A model generated the notes under the pieces. That model saw only the letters and a list, made by a program, of their open reading frames with translations. It did no database searches and had not been told where the DNA came from. The position numbers and the translations under genes are program-made. Below, piece by piece: positions 23,433 to 31,216 of a stretch of DNA of 35,748 nt. Origin of the DNA: QAMH01 sp900556425 (lineage in GTDB: Bacteria > Actinomycetota > Coriobacteriia > Coriobacteriales > QAMH01); the NCBI GenBank assembly GCA_902475535.1, contig CABRZR010000019.1, forward strand, positions 1 to 35,748, read 5' to 3'. Position 1 is the stretch's first letter; every line of letters starts with the position of its first letter.

Positions 23433-24010
23433 TGTCCATGGTCTACGAAGACACGAGGCAGCAGGCTGGCAAGCACGAGGGCAAGCACTTGTGGTTCGCC
23501 AGGCACGGCATCGAGCTGGCACTGACCCCCAAGGGTCACGCCGCCAACCCGGCCGTCGCGCCAGCAGGTGACTACTGCGCCGAGGGTTCCAACGTCTGCG
23601 TTGACACCAAGGCCAGCGTTGACGAGGTGGCCTCCAACATCAACGGAGCACAGCACGAGCGCTTCATCGCCGAGATAGAACGGGCATCCTCGTGGGGCTA
23701 TCGCCTTGTCATCCTCGTGGAGAACGATTTGGGCTACGCAAACATGGGAGACGTGGTGCGCTGGACGAACGGCCATTGCGTCAAATGCCATAACCGCCGC
23801 GTCGAGGGCAAGGCACGTGGATGCGACCCGAACGGCAAGGGCAAGTGCCCCAGGCACGGCACCAACAAGCCGATACAGGGCGCGCGGCTCTACAAGGCCA
23901 TGGACACCATCGAGCGGCGCTACGGATGCCGATTCGAGTTCTGCGCGCCGAATGAGTCCGCACGTAGGATTTGCGAGCTCCTGGGGGTGACCGTCGATGA
24001 CAGAGCTTAG
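23432..24010 (+). CDS. ERCC4-type nuclease-like protein
   Basis: The 192-residue protein begins VYEDTRQQAGKH, like the DTREQ strand of ERCC4 nucleases, followed by VCVDTKASVDEVASNI and QHERFIAEIERAS, which match the core Asp and QHxRF/ERxxxD region. A Cys/His-rich insertion (CVKCHNRR, then CDPNGKGKCPRH, about residues 115-148) may be a zinc site. The expected role is cutting branched DNA in phage recombination or replication. The start overlaps the DUF669 stop (TAATG) and the end overlaps the primase gene by 14 bp. Confidence 0.65.
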   Translation: MSMVYEDTRQQAGKHEGKHLWFARHGIELALTPKGHAANPAVAPAGDYCAEGSNVCVDTKASVDEVASNINGAQHERFIAEIERASSWGYRLVILVENDLGYANMGDVVRWTNGHCVKCHNRRVEGKARGCDPNGKGKCPRHGTNKPIQGARLYKAMDTIERRYGCRFEFCAPNESARRICELLGVTVDDRA

Positions 24011-26072
24011 CGAGCTTGGCAGGGCGGCGGTCGCCTACGCCGAGATGGGCCTTGCGCTCATACCGCTCAAATCCAGGGGCAAGGAGCCGTGCATCAAGGG
24101 CGGCTCGACCAAGGCTACGGCCAACGTCGAGCAGGTCAGGAACCACTGGCTGCGCCATCCAGACCACAACATCGGCATCGTCTGCGGCGACGTGTCGGAC
24201 GGCCTCGTGGCCATCGACATAGACCGCAAGGGCGACGTGGACGGCTGGGACTTCGTGAACGAGTTCGAGACGGAATCCCCGCTGCCGGAAGCGCCGATGG
24301 TCAGGACGGGCAGCGGCGGCAACCATCTGCTGATGCGCTTTCCCGGCAAGGTCATCAACCGGCAGAACGCCGAGCTGGGTATCGACATACGCGGACACAA
24401 CGGCTACGTGGTCGCACCGCCCTCCATCCACCCCAACGGCAGAGCCTACGAATGGGTCAAGGCCCCGTGGGAGGTGCCGATACCGGTGGCCGACGACGCG
24501 GCGCGCAGGTTCCTCGATGCGGTCACGCCCAAGCAGGAGGACGGCGACAAACTGTCCATGCCCGACGTGATCCATGAGGGCGAGGGGCGCGATAACGCCC
24601 TTTACAAGCTGGCATGCTCAATGCGCGCCAATAACCTGCCGTACGAGACCGCCCTTGCCGCCGTCATGGACTACAACAACCGCTGCTGCGTGCCGCCCAT
24701 GAGCGAGCGCGTGGTGCGCCAGAAGGTTGACAGCGCCTACAAGCACGCTCCGGGCCATTCGGAGAAGGTGCGCATGGCAGAGAAAGCCGGGGAGGAGAAC
24801 AAGCAGAAGAACACGAGGAGGTCGTTCAATCACGCGAAGATAGCCAGGAGGCTGATAGACGAACGCGGCGCGTGCATGGTCGATGGAATCACCCCAGCAA
24901 TCCGCATGGACGGAAAGCAATACGTGATGGGATGGGACGCGTTCGACAAGTCGATAATCGCTCTGTCTCCGAACAGCAAGATTTCAAACAGGCGCGAGGT
25001 AAAGGCGTACGTATCGGCCACCGCCCCGGAACGCGAGCAAAGCAAATGGACGCTCATGGCGTTTGCAAACGGAGTGCTCGACATCGAGACGATGGAACTG
25101 CGCGACTGGCATGAAGATGACATGATCTGCAACGTCATCCCGCATGCATGGAACCCGGATGCCGAGAGTGCTGCGCTTGACGAGATGTTCGGGCGCATCG
25201 CAAATGGCGACGTGGGCGTACTCGCCAACCTATCAGAGGTCATGGGCATCTGCATGGCGCGATCGGCGGTGAGGTTGCCCTATATGCCGGTGCTGATAGG
25301 AAGCGGCTCCAACGGCAAATCGACGTACCTGCACCTGCTCCAAAACGTGCTCGGCGGCGGCAACATATCGAACTTGCAGCCAAAGGAGCTGGGAGCCCGC
25401 TTCATGGCATCCCAGATAACCGGGAAGCTCGCGAACATCAGCGATGACATAGCGAACGGCTACCTCGACGGCACGGAATGCGCGATGCTCAAGCGAATCG
25501 TGACCGGTGACACCTTGTTCACCGACGTGAAGGGCGGTGATGGTTACTCGATGCGGCCGTACGCGACCGTGGTTCTCGCCTGCAACGCGTTTCCCCGTGT
25601 CGCGGATACATCGGACGGTTTCATGCGCCGCCTGTTCGCTGTCGGCTTCAACGCGAAGTTCACGCGTGACGACCCCAGTTACAACCCGAACATAGGATTC
25701 GAGATGTCGAAGGAGGAGACGCTCGAATACGCCTGCAAGCTCGGCGTCGAGGGCCTGTGCCACGTCATCAAGGAGAACAGGCTCACGCCGAACCGCACGA
25801 ACGACGAGGCCAAGGCCGACATAGCCGAGGGCAGCAACTCGGCCCTCCAGTGGATTCGCGACGACGGCATCGAGGCTTACCAGATCACGGGAAAGAGCAA
25901 GGACGAGATGTACGGAATGTACGTGAAGTGGTGCGAGCGAAATGGATACAACCGCACGGCGCTTTCGAGCTTCGTTGTGTCAAAAATCGTCAGGGAGGAA
26001 CTGGATTTGAACCTCAAGGGACAGTCGAGGCGCGATGGCGTGAAGGTGAGAGTTTATGAACGGAACCAGTAA
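23997..26072 (+). CDS. Primase-polymerase/D5-type helicase fusion
   Basis: The 691-residue replication protein has an N-terminal prim-pol domain (about 5-180: AIDID with Asp74/Asp76, GSGGNH near 105-110, GIDIRG near 128-133), a PriCT-like middle (about 195-260), D5_N (about 360-425) and an SF3 helicase: Walker A GSGSNGKST 435-443, a Walker-B-like NISDDI 480-485 and sensor region VVLACNAFPRV with RR 544-545. It is the same plan as P4 alpha-type primase-helicases. It should start and unwind at the phage origin, probably the repeat cluster directly downstream. Confidence 0.9.
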   Translation: MTELSELGRAAVAYAEMGLALIPLKSRGKEPCIKGGSTKATANVEQVRNHWLRHPDHNIGIVCGDVSDGLVAIDIDRKGDVDGWDFVNEFETESPLPEAPMVRTGSGGNHLLMRFPGKVINRQNAELGIDIRGHNGYVVAPPSIHPNGRAYEWVKAPWEVPIPVADDAARRFLDAVTPKQEDGDKLSMPDVIHEGEGRDNALYKLACSMRANNLPYETALAAVMDYNNRCCVPPMSERVVRQKVDSAYKHAPGHSEKVRMAEKAGEENKQKNTRRSFNHAKIARRLIDERGACMVDGITPAIRMDGKQYVMGWDAFDKSIIALSPNSKISNRREVKAYVSATAPEREQSKWTLMAFANGVLDIETMELRDWHEDDMICNVIPHAWNPDAESAALDEMFGRIANGDVGVLANLSEVMGICMARSAVRLPYMPVLIGSGSNGKSTYLHLLQNVLGGGNISNLQPKELGARFMASQITGKLANISDDIANGYLDGTECAMLKRIVTGDTLFTDVKGGDGYSMRPYATVVLACNAFPRVADTSDGFMRRLFAVGFNAKFTRDDPSYNPNIGFEMSKEETLEYACKLGVEGLCHVIKENRLTPNRTNDEAKADIAEGSNSALQWIRDDGIEAYQITGKSKDEMYGMYVKWCERNGYNRTALSSFVVSKIVREELDLNLKGQSRRDGVKVRVYERNQ

Positions 26073-26102
26073 AACACGCCTTTGTATACAGACGTTCCGC
26101 TA

Positions 26103-26240
26103 CTTGTTCCACAAGTTGTTCCACGCAAACCAGCAGTTCGGAATATATAGCAAAGGTACCTGTGGAACAAGGGAACAAGAAGCCGTCTATTCAACCTAAA
26201 GAAAAGAAGAAGAAAGAATAAATATATAAGTATAAGGAGA
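26103..26240. repeat. Repeat cluster and AT-rich tract, candidate replication origin
   Basis: TTGTTCC occurs at 26104 and 26116 and, inverted (GGAACAA), at 26164 and 26172; two further copies lie in the next gene (26302 inverted, 26325 direct). CTTGTTCCACA (26103-26113) has its perfect complement at 26161-26171. The centre holds TTCGGAATATATA (26137-26149), a 13-base match to operator 2 of the repressor region. An unusually AT-rich, purine-biased tract follows (about 26195-26240). Iterons, AT-rich DNA and a primase-helicase next door suggest an origin; an operator-promoter for the next genes is the alternative. Confidence 0.5.
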
Positions 26241-26245
26241 AAGTT

Positions 26246-26578
26246 GTGCCAAGTTCCAAAAGCAAAAACGGCGTTGACCTGCGTAAACATGAAACAGAAA
26301 TGGAACAACTGCAAGGTCAGCGACTTGTTCCAGATAACCACATGCCAAAACAAAAGCCAATCCGCCACTACCGCACCATCCGCTCGGCTTGCCTCGGCTG
26401 CGCCAAGCCCGTGCACCTGGTGCGCATGTCTGACGGCACGTACGAGTGGCAGCACGACGGCGTGCCGACCGCCGAGATGATGGAACGCCATCGGAAGCGC
26501 GGGGTTGGCAGGCAGCCCGTGTGCACGGGCAGGGCGCTCGAGATGATCGCGAAAGCGGGGGAGGAAGACCATGAGTAA
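26246..26578 (+). CDS. Hypothetical phage protein with CxxC motif
   Basis: The 110-residue basic protein starts at GTG 26246 (AAGGAGA 5 nt upstream) and has CLGCAKPVHLVRM near residue 49. No family recognised. It begins the accessory block downstream of the origin-like cluster and carries two more TTGTTCC copies inside its coding sequence. Confidence 0.7.
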   Translation: MPSSKSKNGVDLRKHETEMEQLQGQRLVPDNHMPKQKPIRHYRTIRSACLGCAKPVHLVRMSDGTYEWQHDGVPTAEMMERHRKRGVGRQPVCTGRALEMIAKAGEEDHE

Positions 26579-27458
26579 CGACAACACCGAATCAATCAGC
26601 GCAAAGTTGCGGAGCTACGCGAAAGCGTCGAAGGACTTTTTCGGCCCCGCGTATTGCGTCATACAAAAATCAATCTACGAATGCCCGAACAAACCGTGCT
26701 ATCAATGCGAGATTGATCTATTCGTCCGCATCGCCGACGAGATAGACCGCGAGATGGACGAGCTGCGCGAGTCATTCGCAAACCCGAGGTACGTCAACAT
26801 CGAAAACGCGGTGCGCGATGTTGCGCTCGGCATTGACGACCACGGCAGGACAAAGGATGCCATAGAACGCTGGTACAACCCCAAGCCCATCGACGAGCGC
26901 GGCGAACCAGTTGACCTCGGCCAGCCCGTCGATGACAAGGCACGCGGCGAGATGGAGGTGAGCCGCGTGTGCTACACGCGGAACGGCTTCTACTTCAACA
27001 ACTCGCGTGACGGGTCGGGACGCCGCAAGATGAAGGGCATCACCTACTCCTACGGCGAGCGCGTCGGCAGGCCGGAGCAGACCGTGCTGGATGCTGTCGG
27101 AGTGCCCATCGAGGTAGGTGAGACGGTATGGACTACTGTAAGGCACGATAAGTTCACAGTTGCCTCACTGCACGGAGCAGATGGAACTGTCGAATGCGTA
27201 GACGAGGTCGGTAAGTCATGGGAGATTCTGCCGTCAGACCTCACCCACCGCGAACCCGACACCCAGGAGCGCATCGACGGGGACGCGCTGAAGGGCGATT
27301 ACGAATACTGGGGATGCAATGGAGTTGAATGCACTCGATGCCCCGCGCTCGTTGACGGGAAAAAGCCGAAAGAACGGTACGGAGTCCTCTGGTGCATTGA
27401 AGCGAAGACGCTCGACCTCCTGCGCCGACAGCGCGAGCTGGACGGGAGGGATGCGTGA
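26571..27458 (+). CDS. Hypothetical phage protein with two Cys clusters
   Basis: The 295-residue protein has an N-terminal part with YECPNKPCYQCEIDL near residue 36, a long helix (IADEIDREMDELRESF), a middle VGETVWTTVRHDKFTVASLH segment that looks like a small beta barrel, and a C-terminal CNGVECTRCPALVDG cluster. It may be two fused modules. No function can be assigned; it overlaps both neighbours. Confidence 0.7.
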   Translation: MSNDNTESISAKLRSYAKASKDFFGPAYCVIQKSIYECPNKPCYQCEIDLFVRIADEIDREMDELRESFANPRYVNIENAVRDVALGIDDHGRTKDAIERWYNPKPIDERGEPVDLGQPVDDKARGEMEVSRVCYTRNGFYFNNSRDGSGRRKMKGITYSYGERVGRPEQTVLDAVGVPIEVGETVWTTVRHDKFTVASLHGADGTVECVDEVGKSWEILPSDLTHREPDTQERIDGDALKGDYEYWGCNGVECTRCPALVDGKKPKERYGVLWCIEAKTLDLLRRQRELDGRDA

Positions 27459-27652
27459 TGTGCGAGTACTGCAACGATGACAACATGCTCGGCGCATCGA
27501 AGCCTGGATGGAATGGCGTGGATGCCGAGATCGATGGCAGCGATCTCGTTATCAGCGGATGGTACGACACTAACGTGGGAATCTCCCCGTTATACATACC
27601 GATTTACTTCTGCCCCATGTGCGGACGCGACCTGAGGGGTGATGCCTCATGA
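27458..27652 (+). CDS. Small zinc-ribbon-like phage protein
   Basis: The 64-residue protein has a terminal CEYC motif and CPMCGRDL near residue 54, a four-Cys zinc ribbon split by about 50 residues. ATG 27458 is 7 nt after GGGAGGG and is preferred over the overlapping GTG 27455. Function unknown. Confidence 0.7.
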   Translation: MCEYCNDDNMLGASKPGWNGVDAEIDGSDLVISGWYDTNVGISPLYIPIYFCPMCGRDLRGDAS

Positions 27653-27996
27653 GCTACGACATGAGGGTGTGCGTCAAGGTCGAGGGATGCGACAAGTACG
27701 CGGTTGTCGGCGTTCCGGAACATGACAACCCGACCTACAACCTTCGTGAGATGTTCGTCGCATGCATGGACTGGCACTACAGGCAGCACGAGCATTATCA
27801 GGCGTCCTACGCGCTCGAGAAAATCGAACACGGCATATCAGAGCTTTCGGATCGTCGCGAGAGATACGAGAGGTTCAACCCTGCGAACGGTTGGGGAAGC
27901 ATCGATTCTGCACTGGTTGCCTTGCGATCTGCATACGTGTGCATCCACGAGTGCGCCGAGGAATACCCGATCGAATGCCTCTATTTCAGGTGGTGA
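27649..27996 (+). CDS. Hypothetical phage protein
   Basis: The 115-residue protein starts MSYDMRVCVKVEG with a beta-rich first part and continues with a helical stretch (MDWHYRQHEHYQASYALEKI). No family recognised. Its ATG overlaps the upstream stop. Confidence 0.7.
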   Translation: MSYDMRVCVKVEGCDKYAVVGVPEHDNPTYNLREMFVACMDWHYRQHEHYQASYALEKIEHGISELSDRRERYERFNPANGWGSIDSALVALRSAYVCIHECAEEYPIECLYFRW

Positions 27997-28001
27997 GAAT
28001 C

Positions 28002-28211
28002 GTGAGCGAGTACATCTGCAACGAGCTGGCAGGGTGGGACTTCTGCGACGGTAAGCCGCGAATCAGGCTCTGGAAGACCGACGAAGAGGTCATCCGCTGC
28101 CGTGAGTGCAGGAAGTCAGACCCGGAAGCCTACGACTACTGCGAGTTCTACTACGCGCATGAGTGCGATCCAAACGGCTTCTGCGCCTGGGCGGAGAGGA
28201 GACAGGCATGA
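28002..28211 (+). CDS. Small Cys-rich phage protein
   Basis: The 69-residue protein has CRECRK, then YCEFY, ECDPNGFCAW (near residues 31-65), a likely zinc-binding set. GTG 28002 (VSEYICNELAG) is chosen, 5 nt after the previous stop; an ATG at 27975 is possible but lies inside that gene. Function unknown. Confidence 0.65.
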   Translation: MSEYICNELAGWDFCDGKPRIRLWKTDEEVIRCRECRKSDPEAYDYCEFYYAHECDPNGFCAWAERRQA

Positions 28212-28399
28212 GCGATCACATGAAATGCCCGATGAAACTTGGTCAAGAAGACGAATCGTGCGATCACGAGTGCGCGTGGCTCACATGGCCAGTCGGCCAC
28301 GGAGATAGGGCACGTTGCGCCCTCGCGGTTGGTGCGATACGGGGGCTAGGCATCGAATGCAACACGGAGAACGTAAGCAAAAGGAGGCGGGCATCATGA
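28208..28399 (+). CDS. Small Cys-rich phage protein
   Basis: The 63-residue protein begins MSDHMKCPMKLGQ and has CDHECAWLTW and a further RCALAVGAI, in a pattern of four Cys seen in phage accessory proteins. ATG 28208 overlaps the preceding stop. No known family. Confidence 0.65.
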   Translation: MSDHMKCPMKLGQEDESCDHECAWLTWPVGHGDRARCALAVGAIRGLGIECNTENVSKRRRAS

Positions 28400-28731
28400 A
28401 CCTATACGTAATCGGCCCGGTGACGGGCAAGCCGAACGAGAATCGCAAGGAGTTCGAGCGTGTGCGCGGGGAGCTGTGGGAAAACCTGCGCAACCTCGTC
28501 GTCATCATCCCGCATGACTTCGTGATGCCAGATGCGACGTGGGAACAGGCCATGGGAACGAGCATCGGAACGATCATGCAGTGGTGGGGATACGGGTTAC
28601 GCCCCTTCTCAGGCCAGAAGCTGGGTATCGCCATGCTCGACGGCTGGGAACAGTCGAAAGGCGCGACCATCGAGCACGACCTGGCAGAGGCACTCGGAAT
28701 AGAGTGCAGGCCGTGGAGGGAGTGGCTATGA
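28396..28731 (+). CDS. DUF4406-like (nucleoside deoxyribosyltransferase-type) protein
   Basis: The 111-residue protein opens MNLYVIGPVTGKPNENRKEF, the signature of the DUF4406 family related in fold to nucleoside 2-deoxyribosyltransferases. Such small enzymes may act on (deoxy)nucleosides; the activity of this family is not established. AAAAGGAGG precedes ATG 28396, which rules out the longer upstream frame. Confidence 0.75.
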   Translation: MNLYVIGPVTGKPNENRKEFERVRGELWENLRNLVVIIPHDFVMPDATWEQAMGTSIGTIMQWWGYGLRPFSGQKLGIAMLDGWEQSKGATIEHDLAEALGIECRPWREWL

Positions 28732-29063
28732 GCGCGCCAGAAATCGAGCGCATCGCAGTTTCGCTTGTCAGATCACACTACGACGAGGAACTTGCGTTCG
28801 AGAGTGACGCTAAGAGGTTGGCCGAGTATTTCGACAACATCGGCAGGACGCAAGTGTCAAGTTACGTTCTCGCTCTGATGCGTCCTGTCGGCACGTTCTC
28901 CACGATGGAGATTGATCCGCTGTCGAGAATCGCCCGAGACATGTTCGATGTGATCGAGGGGCAACTGGGCGATGGTCATCCGTTGGTCACTGATTTCGAG
29001 CAGCGTCTGGGACAGTACATGCCGGATTTCTGCAAGAAGGCGATGGAGAGGAGGCGTTCATGA
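28728..29063 (+). CDS. Hypothetical phage protein
   Basis: The 111-residue mostly helical protein (MSAPEIERIAVSLVRSHYDE) has no recognised family. ATG 28728 overlaps the stop of the DUF4406 gene; the frame extends upstream only as an overlap. Confidence 0.7.
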   Translation: MSAPEIERIAVSLVRSHYDEELAFESDAKRLAEYFDNIGRTQVSSYVLALMRPVGTFSTMEIDPLSRIARDMFDVIEGQLGDGHPLVTDFEQRLGQYMPDFCKKAMERRRS

Positions 29064-29359
29064 GCGAACTGAAACCATGCCCGTTCTGCGACGAGCAAAA
29101 CACCGTCGTTCGCCTCAAGCAAGATGGCAAGCCAACCGGGAAGGTCGGTCACGCCTGCTTCGTTCTCGGAATCGAGATACGCACATCTGAGAAGCAATGG
29201 AACACCCGCGCCGAGCGCACGTGCGTGCTTGAAGACATACCCTACGAGCCGGGACGATGGGAGGGCGTCAGATGCAGCTCGTGTGGGGTGACCGACGAGG
29301 ATACTGACCTCACTGGGAACTACTGCCCGCATTGCGGCGCGAAGGTGGTGGAGTCATGA
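29060..29359 (+). CDS. Lar-like restriction alleviation protein candidate
   Basis: The 99-residue protein begins MSELKPCPFC and has W-NTR at about 46-50, the two marks of the Lar/restriction-alleviation family (LKPCPFCG ... W NTR). A second zinc ribbon follows (CSSCGVTDED ... YCPHCGAKVV). Lar of the Rac prophage lowers host type I restriction. Here the Gly after CPFC is Asp and the distance between the motifs is short, so the function is an inference. Confidence 0.65.
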   Translation: MSELKPCPFCDEQNTVVRLKQDGKPTGKVGHACFVLGIEIRTSEKQWNTRAERTCVLEDIPYEPGRWEGVRCSSCGVTDEDTDLTGNYCPHCGAKVVES

Positions 29360-29541
29360 GCTACGTGTGCACGAAAGAGCTGTCAATCGGATGCGACATC
29401 GTGCGCGTCGGCGATGTCATCGAGCACGTTGGACGCGATGACTTCATGGGCGTTGCCTGCCGTACGTTCTCGGTCGGCGGACATCACTACTGCCTGTTCG
29501 CGGATGCGTTCGATCGTCATTTCGAGGAGGAGGAATCATGA
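29356..29541 (+). CDS. Small phage protein
   Basis: The 61-residue protein starts MSYVCTKELSIGCDIVRVGD and looks like a small all-beta fold (VIEHVGRDDFMGVACRTF). It overlaps both neighbours by ATGA-type junctions. Function unknown. Confidence 0.65.
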   Translation: MSYVCTKELSIGCDIVRVGDVIEHVGRDDFMGVACRTFSVGGHHYCLFADAFDRHFEEEES

Positions 29542-29858
29542 GCGATTGCATTGCGGACATGAAGCCGAATGAGCACAGGACATGCGGAACGTGCAAGCAC
29601 GTGAAATACACGCATCTCGACTGCTTCTACGCGGCAAACAACAACGCCTACTACATGGGCCAAACGGCACCGCACGCGAAAGCCTGCAAGCACTACGTCG
29701 ACGATCCTGATTCGCTGCCCCGACGCTACGAATACCTCGCGCAGGTCGCTATGGAGATGCTCGAAGCTATGCGCGTCAGCAGGAACAGCGCGTACGGCTT
29801 CTACAGGAGGCTGCTCGATGGATGCGGGGTGATTGTGGATGACCAAGCCGAGGTTTAA
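29538..29858 (+). CDS. Cys-containing phage protein
   Basis: The 106-residue protein has CGTCKHVKYTHLDCF and ACKHY in its first half (possible zinc site) and a helical second half (EYLAQVAMEMLEAMRVSRN). No family recognised. Confidence 0.65.
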   Translation: MSDCIADMKPNEHRTCGTCKHVKYTHLDCFYAANNNAYYMGQTAPHAKACKHYVDDPDSLPRRYEYLAQVAMEMLEAMRVSRNSAYGFYRRLLDGCGVIVDDQAEV

Positions 29859-30042
29859 CGCCGATGGCGAGGCGGAACTGGCGAAGCTGCTTGCCTCGTA
29901 CAACGGAGACAGCGCGAGCTTGCTCGTCGTGGACATGCTGATGACAATGGACGAATCGGCATGCCGCTCCGTTCCGATAGACATATCAGCAGTGCATTGG
30001 TTCTACAACCGCGCAAGGGCGTTGGGGGTGCTGGATGAATAA
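29839..30042 (+). CDS. Small phage protein
   Basis: The 67-residue protein (MTKPRFNADGEAELAKLLAS) starts at ATG 29839 inside the end of the previous gene; a TTG six bases earlier is possible. It contains no recognisable motif. Confidence 0.6.
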   Translation: MTKPRFNADGEAELAKLLASYNGDSASLLVVDMLMTMDESACRSVPIDISAVHWFYNRARALGVLDE

Positions 30043-30199
30043 CTTCGAGCGCATTACCAAGTCGCCCGATAAGCTGGCAGATTGGCTGAGTTGGCGCGTG
30101 AATTGCCGGATGTGCCCGGCAGAGGACATCTGCGGTAAGAACCAGGGTGAGTGCACTATGGCGTTTCTCGAATGGCTCAAGGAGGAATCAGGTGAGTAA
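30035..30199 (+). CDS. Small Cys-rich phage protein (54 aa)
   Basis: ATG 30035 overlaps the previous gene and the frame runs 54 codons to TAA. It contains VNCRMCPAEDICG and GECTMAF, four Cys in a compact pattern like other proteins of this block. Its length and overlap with both neighbours support a real gene; function unknown. Confidence 0.6.
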   Translation: MNNFERITKSPDKLADWLSWRVNCRMCPAEDICGKNQGECTMAFLEWLKEESGE

Positions 30200-30326
30200 G
30201 TCCTGGAACGAAGCGCGGCAAGACCTGGCGGAAGCGATGGATAGGTTGCGCGATGCCCTGTTGGAACCGTTCGAGCCTTTTGCTCGGAAGCTAGCAGACT
30301 GGCTCAAGGAGGAAAGCGATGTATGA
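30192..30326 (+). CDS. Small helical phage protein (44 aa)
   Basis: GTG 30192 has AAGGAGG six bases upstream, and the frame encodes an amphipathic helical peptide (SKSWNEARQDLAEAMDRLRD). It overlaps the genes on both sides. Its C-terminus (DWLKEESDV) resembles that of the preceding gene (EWLKEESGE). Confidence 0.55.
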   Translation: MSKSWNEARQDLAEAMDRLRDALLEPFEPFARKLADWLKEESDV

Positions 30327-30486
30327 CGACAACGACGGATGCCTCGTGTTCATGATTCTGGCGGTCATCTTGATCGCGTGTTTCGGAATCTTCTTCGAGT
30401 GGCAGGCGTACGCTCAGGTTGCCGATGCGCTCGGAACCGCTCCGAGCGTTCCGGCGTTCATAGGCTGGCTGTTTTTCAGTTCGTGA
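30319..30486 (+). CDS. Small single-pass membrane protein (55 aa)
   Basis: ATG 30319 follows AAGGAGG. After an acidic start (MYDDNDG) a strong hydrophobic segment (CLVFMILAVILIACFGIFF, about residues 8-26) should cross the membrane once. Small early-region membrane proteins of phages may act in superinfection exclusion or host takeover; nothing here specifies which. Confidence 0.65.
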   Translation: MYDDNDGCLVFMILAVILIACFGIFFEWQAYAQVADALGTAPSVPAFIGWLFFSS

Positions 30487-30498
30487 GGAGGAGAGCGA

Positions 30499-30669
30499 AT
30501 GAAATTCCAATACGCAATGAGCGAGGCCCTGCGCATCGAGGACATGGAGCAGACCATGCGAGACATGCTCGGAATCATGTGCCGTTCGTTCGGAGAGGGC
30601 AATCCCGTGAGCGAGCATGATGTTGACCTCACGATGGACCACCTGAAAGACCTGGGGGTAATGCCATGA
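30499..30669 (+). CDS. Small phage protein (56 aa)
   Basis: GAGGAGGAG precedes ATG 30499. The sequence (MKFQYAMSEALRIEDMEQTM) is helical, Met-rich and acidic, without a known motif. It ends in an ATGA overlap with the next gene. Confidence 0.55.
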   Translation: MKFQYAMSEALRIEDMEQTMRDMLGIMCRSFGEGNPVSEHDVDLTMDHLKDLGVMP

Positions 30670-30845
30670 CGAACTGGGAATACCTGATGGGCACACCCGC
30701 CTTGGCCGCGCAGTTCGTCCACAAGGTCGTAATGTGCGCATGCTACATGGAAGATGGCGGATGCGAGATATGCCCACTCCGCGACCTGGAGTGCTGCATG
30801 GACTTCCAAGAGATAAAGGCATGGCTGGAAAGCGAGATGGGCTGA
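30666..30845 (+). CDS. Small Cys-rich phage protein (59 aa)
   Basis: ATG 30666 overlaps the upstream stop. Six Cys occur in VMCACYMEDGGCEICPLRD and ECCMDF, consistent with metal binding. It ends overlapping the HExxH gene by one base (TGATG). Confidence 0.6.
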   Translation: MTNWEYLMGTPALAAQFVHKVVMCACYMEDGGCEICPLRDLECCMDFQEIKAWLESEMG

Positions 30846-31216
30846 TGGCAACAAATGTCGAAAGAACGCAACCATGGGACTGGTTCCCCCTGATACCGCT
30901 CTACGCGTTCACGAGCGCGAAAAAGGCGCGCAAGTTCGTCAAGCGAATAACCGGGAGACGATACGAACCTGCCAACAAAGAGGGTTCCGCGGCAATGTAC
31001 AAACACGACACCGCCAAGCAGAGCTTCGTGATAATACAGGTTCCGAAAGGCCCGAAGGACGTGAAATGGTACGCGCTGCTCGCCCACGAGTGCGTCCACT
31101 ACGCACAGTACGTCGAGGATGACATGGGGACGAAGTTCGACGACGAAACCGAGGCGTACGTCGTGCAGGCCGCGATGATGAGCGCCATGGAGCAGTTGGG
31201 AGAGGAGATGGACTGA
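30845..31216 (+). CDS. HExxH putative zinc metallopeptidase
   Basis: The 123-residue protein has His81-Glu82-x-x-His85 in LLAHECVHYAQ and acidic residues in DDETEAYVVQAAMM (Glu101, Glu103) about 17 residues on, the layout of a minimal gluzincin-like zinc site. A basic segment (KKARKFVKRITGRRY) precedes it. A phage protease of this kind could cut a host or phage regulator, as ImmA does; no target is evident. ATG 30845 overlaps the previous stop (TGATG); a longer frame lies wholly over the earlier gene. Confidence 0.65.
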   Translation: MATNVERTQPWDWFPLIPLYAFTSAKKARKFVKRITGRRYEPANKEGSAAMYKHDTAKQSFVIIQVPKGPKDVKWYALLAHECVHYAQYVEDDMGTKFDDETEAYVVQAAMMSAMEQLGEEMD

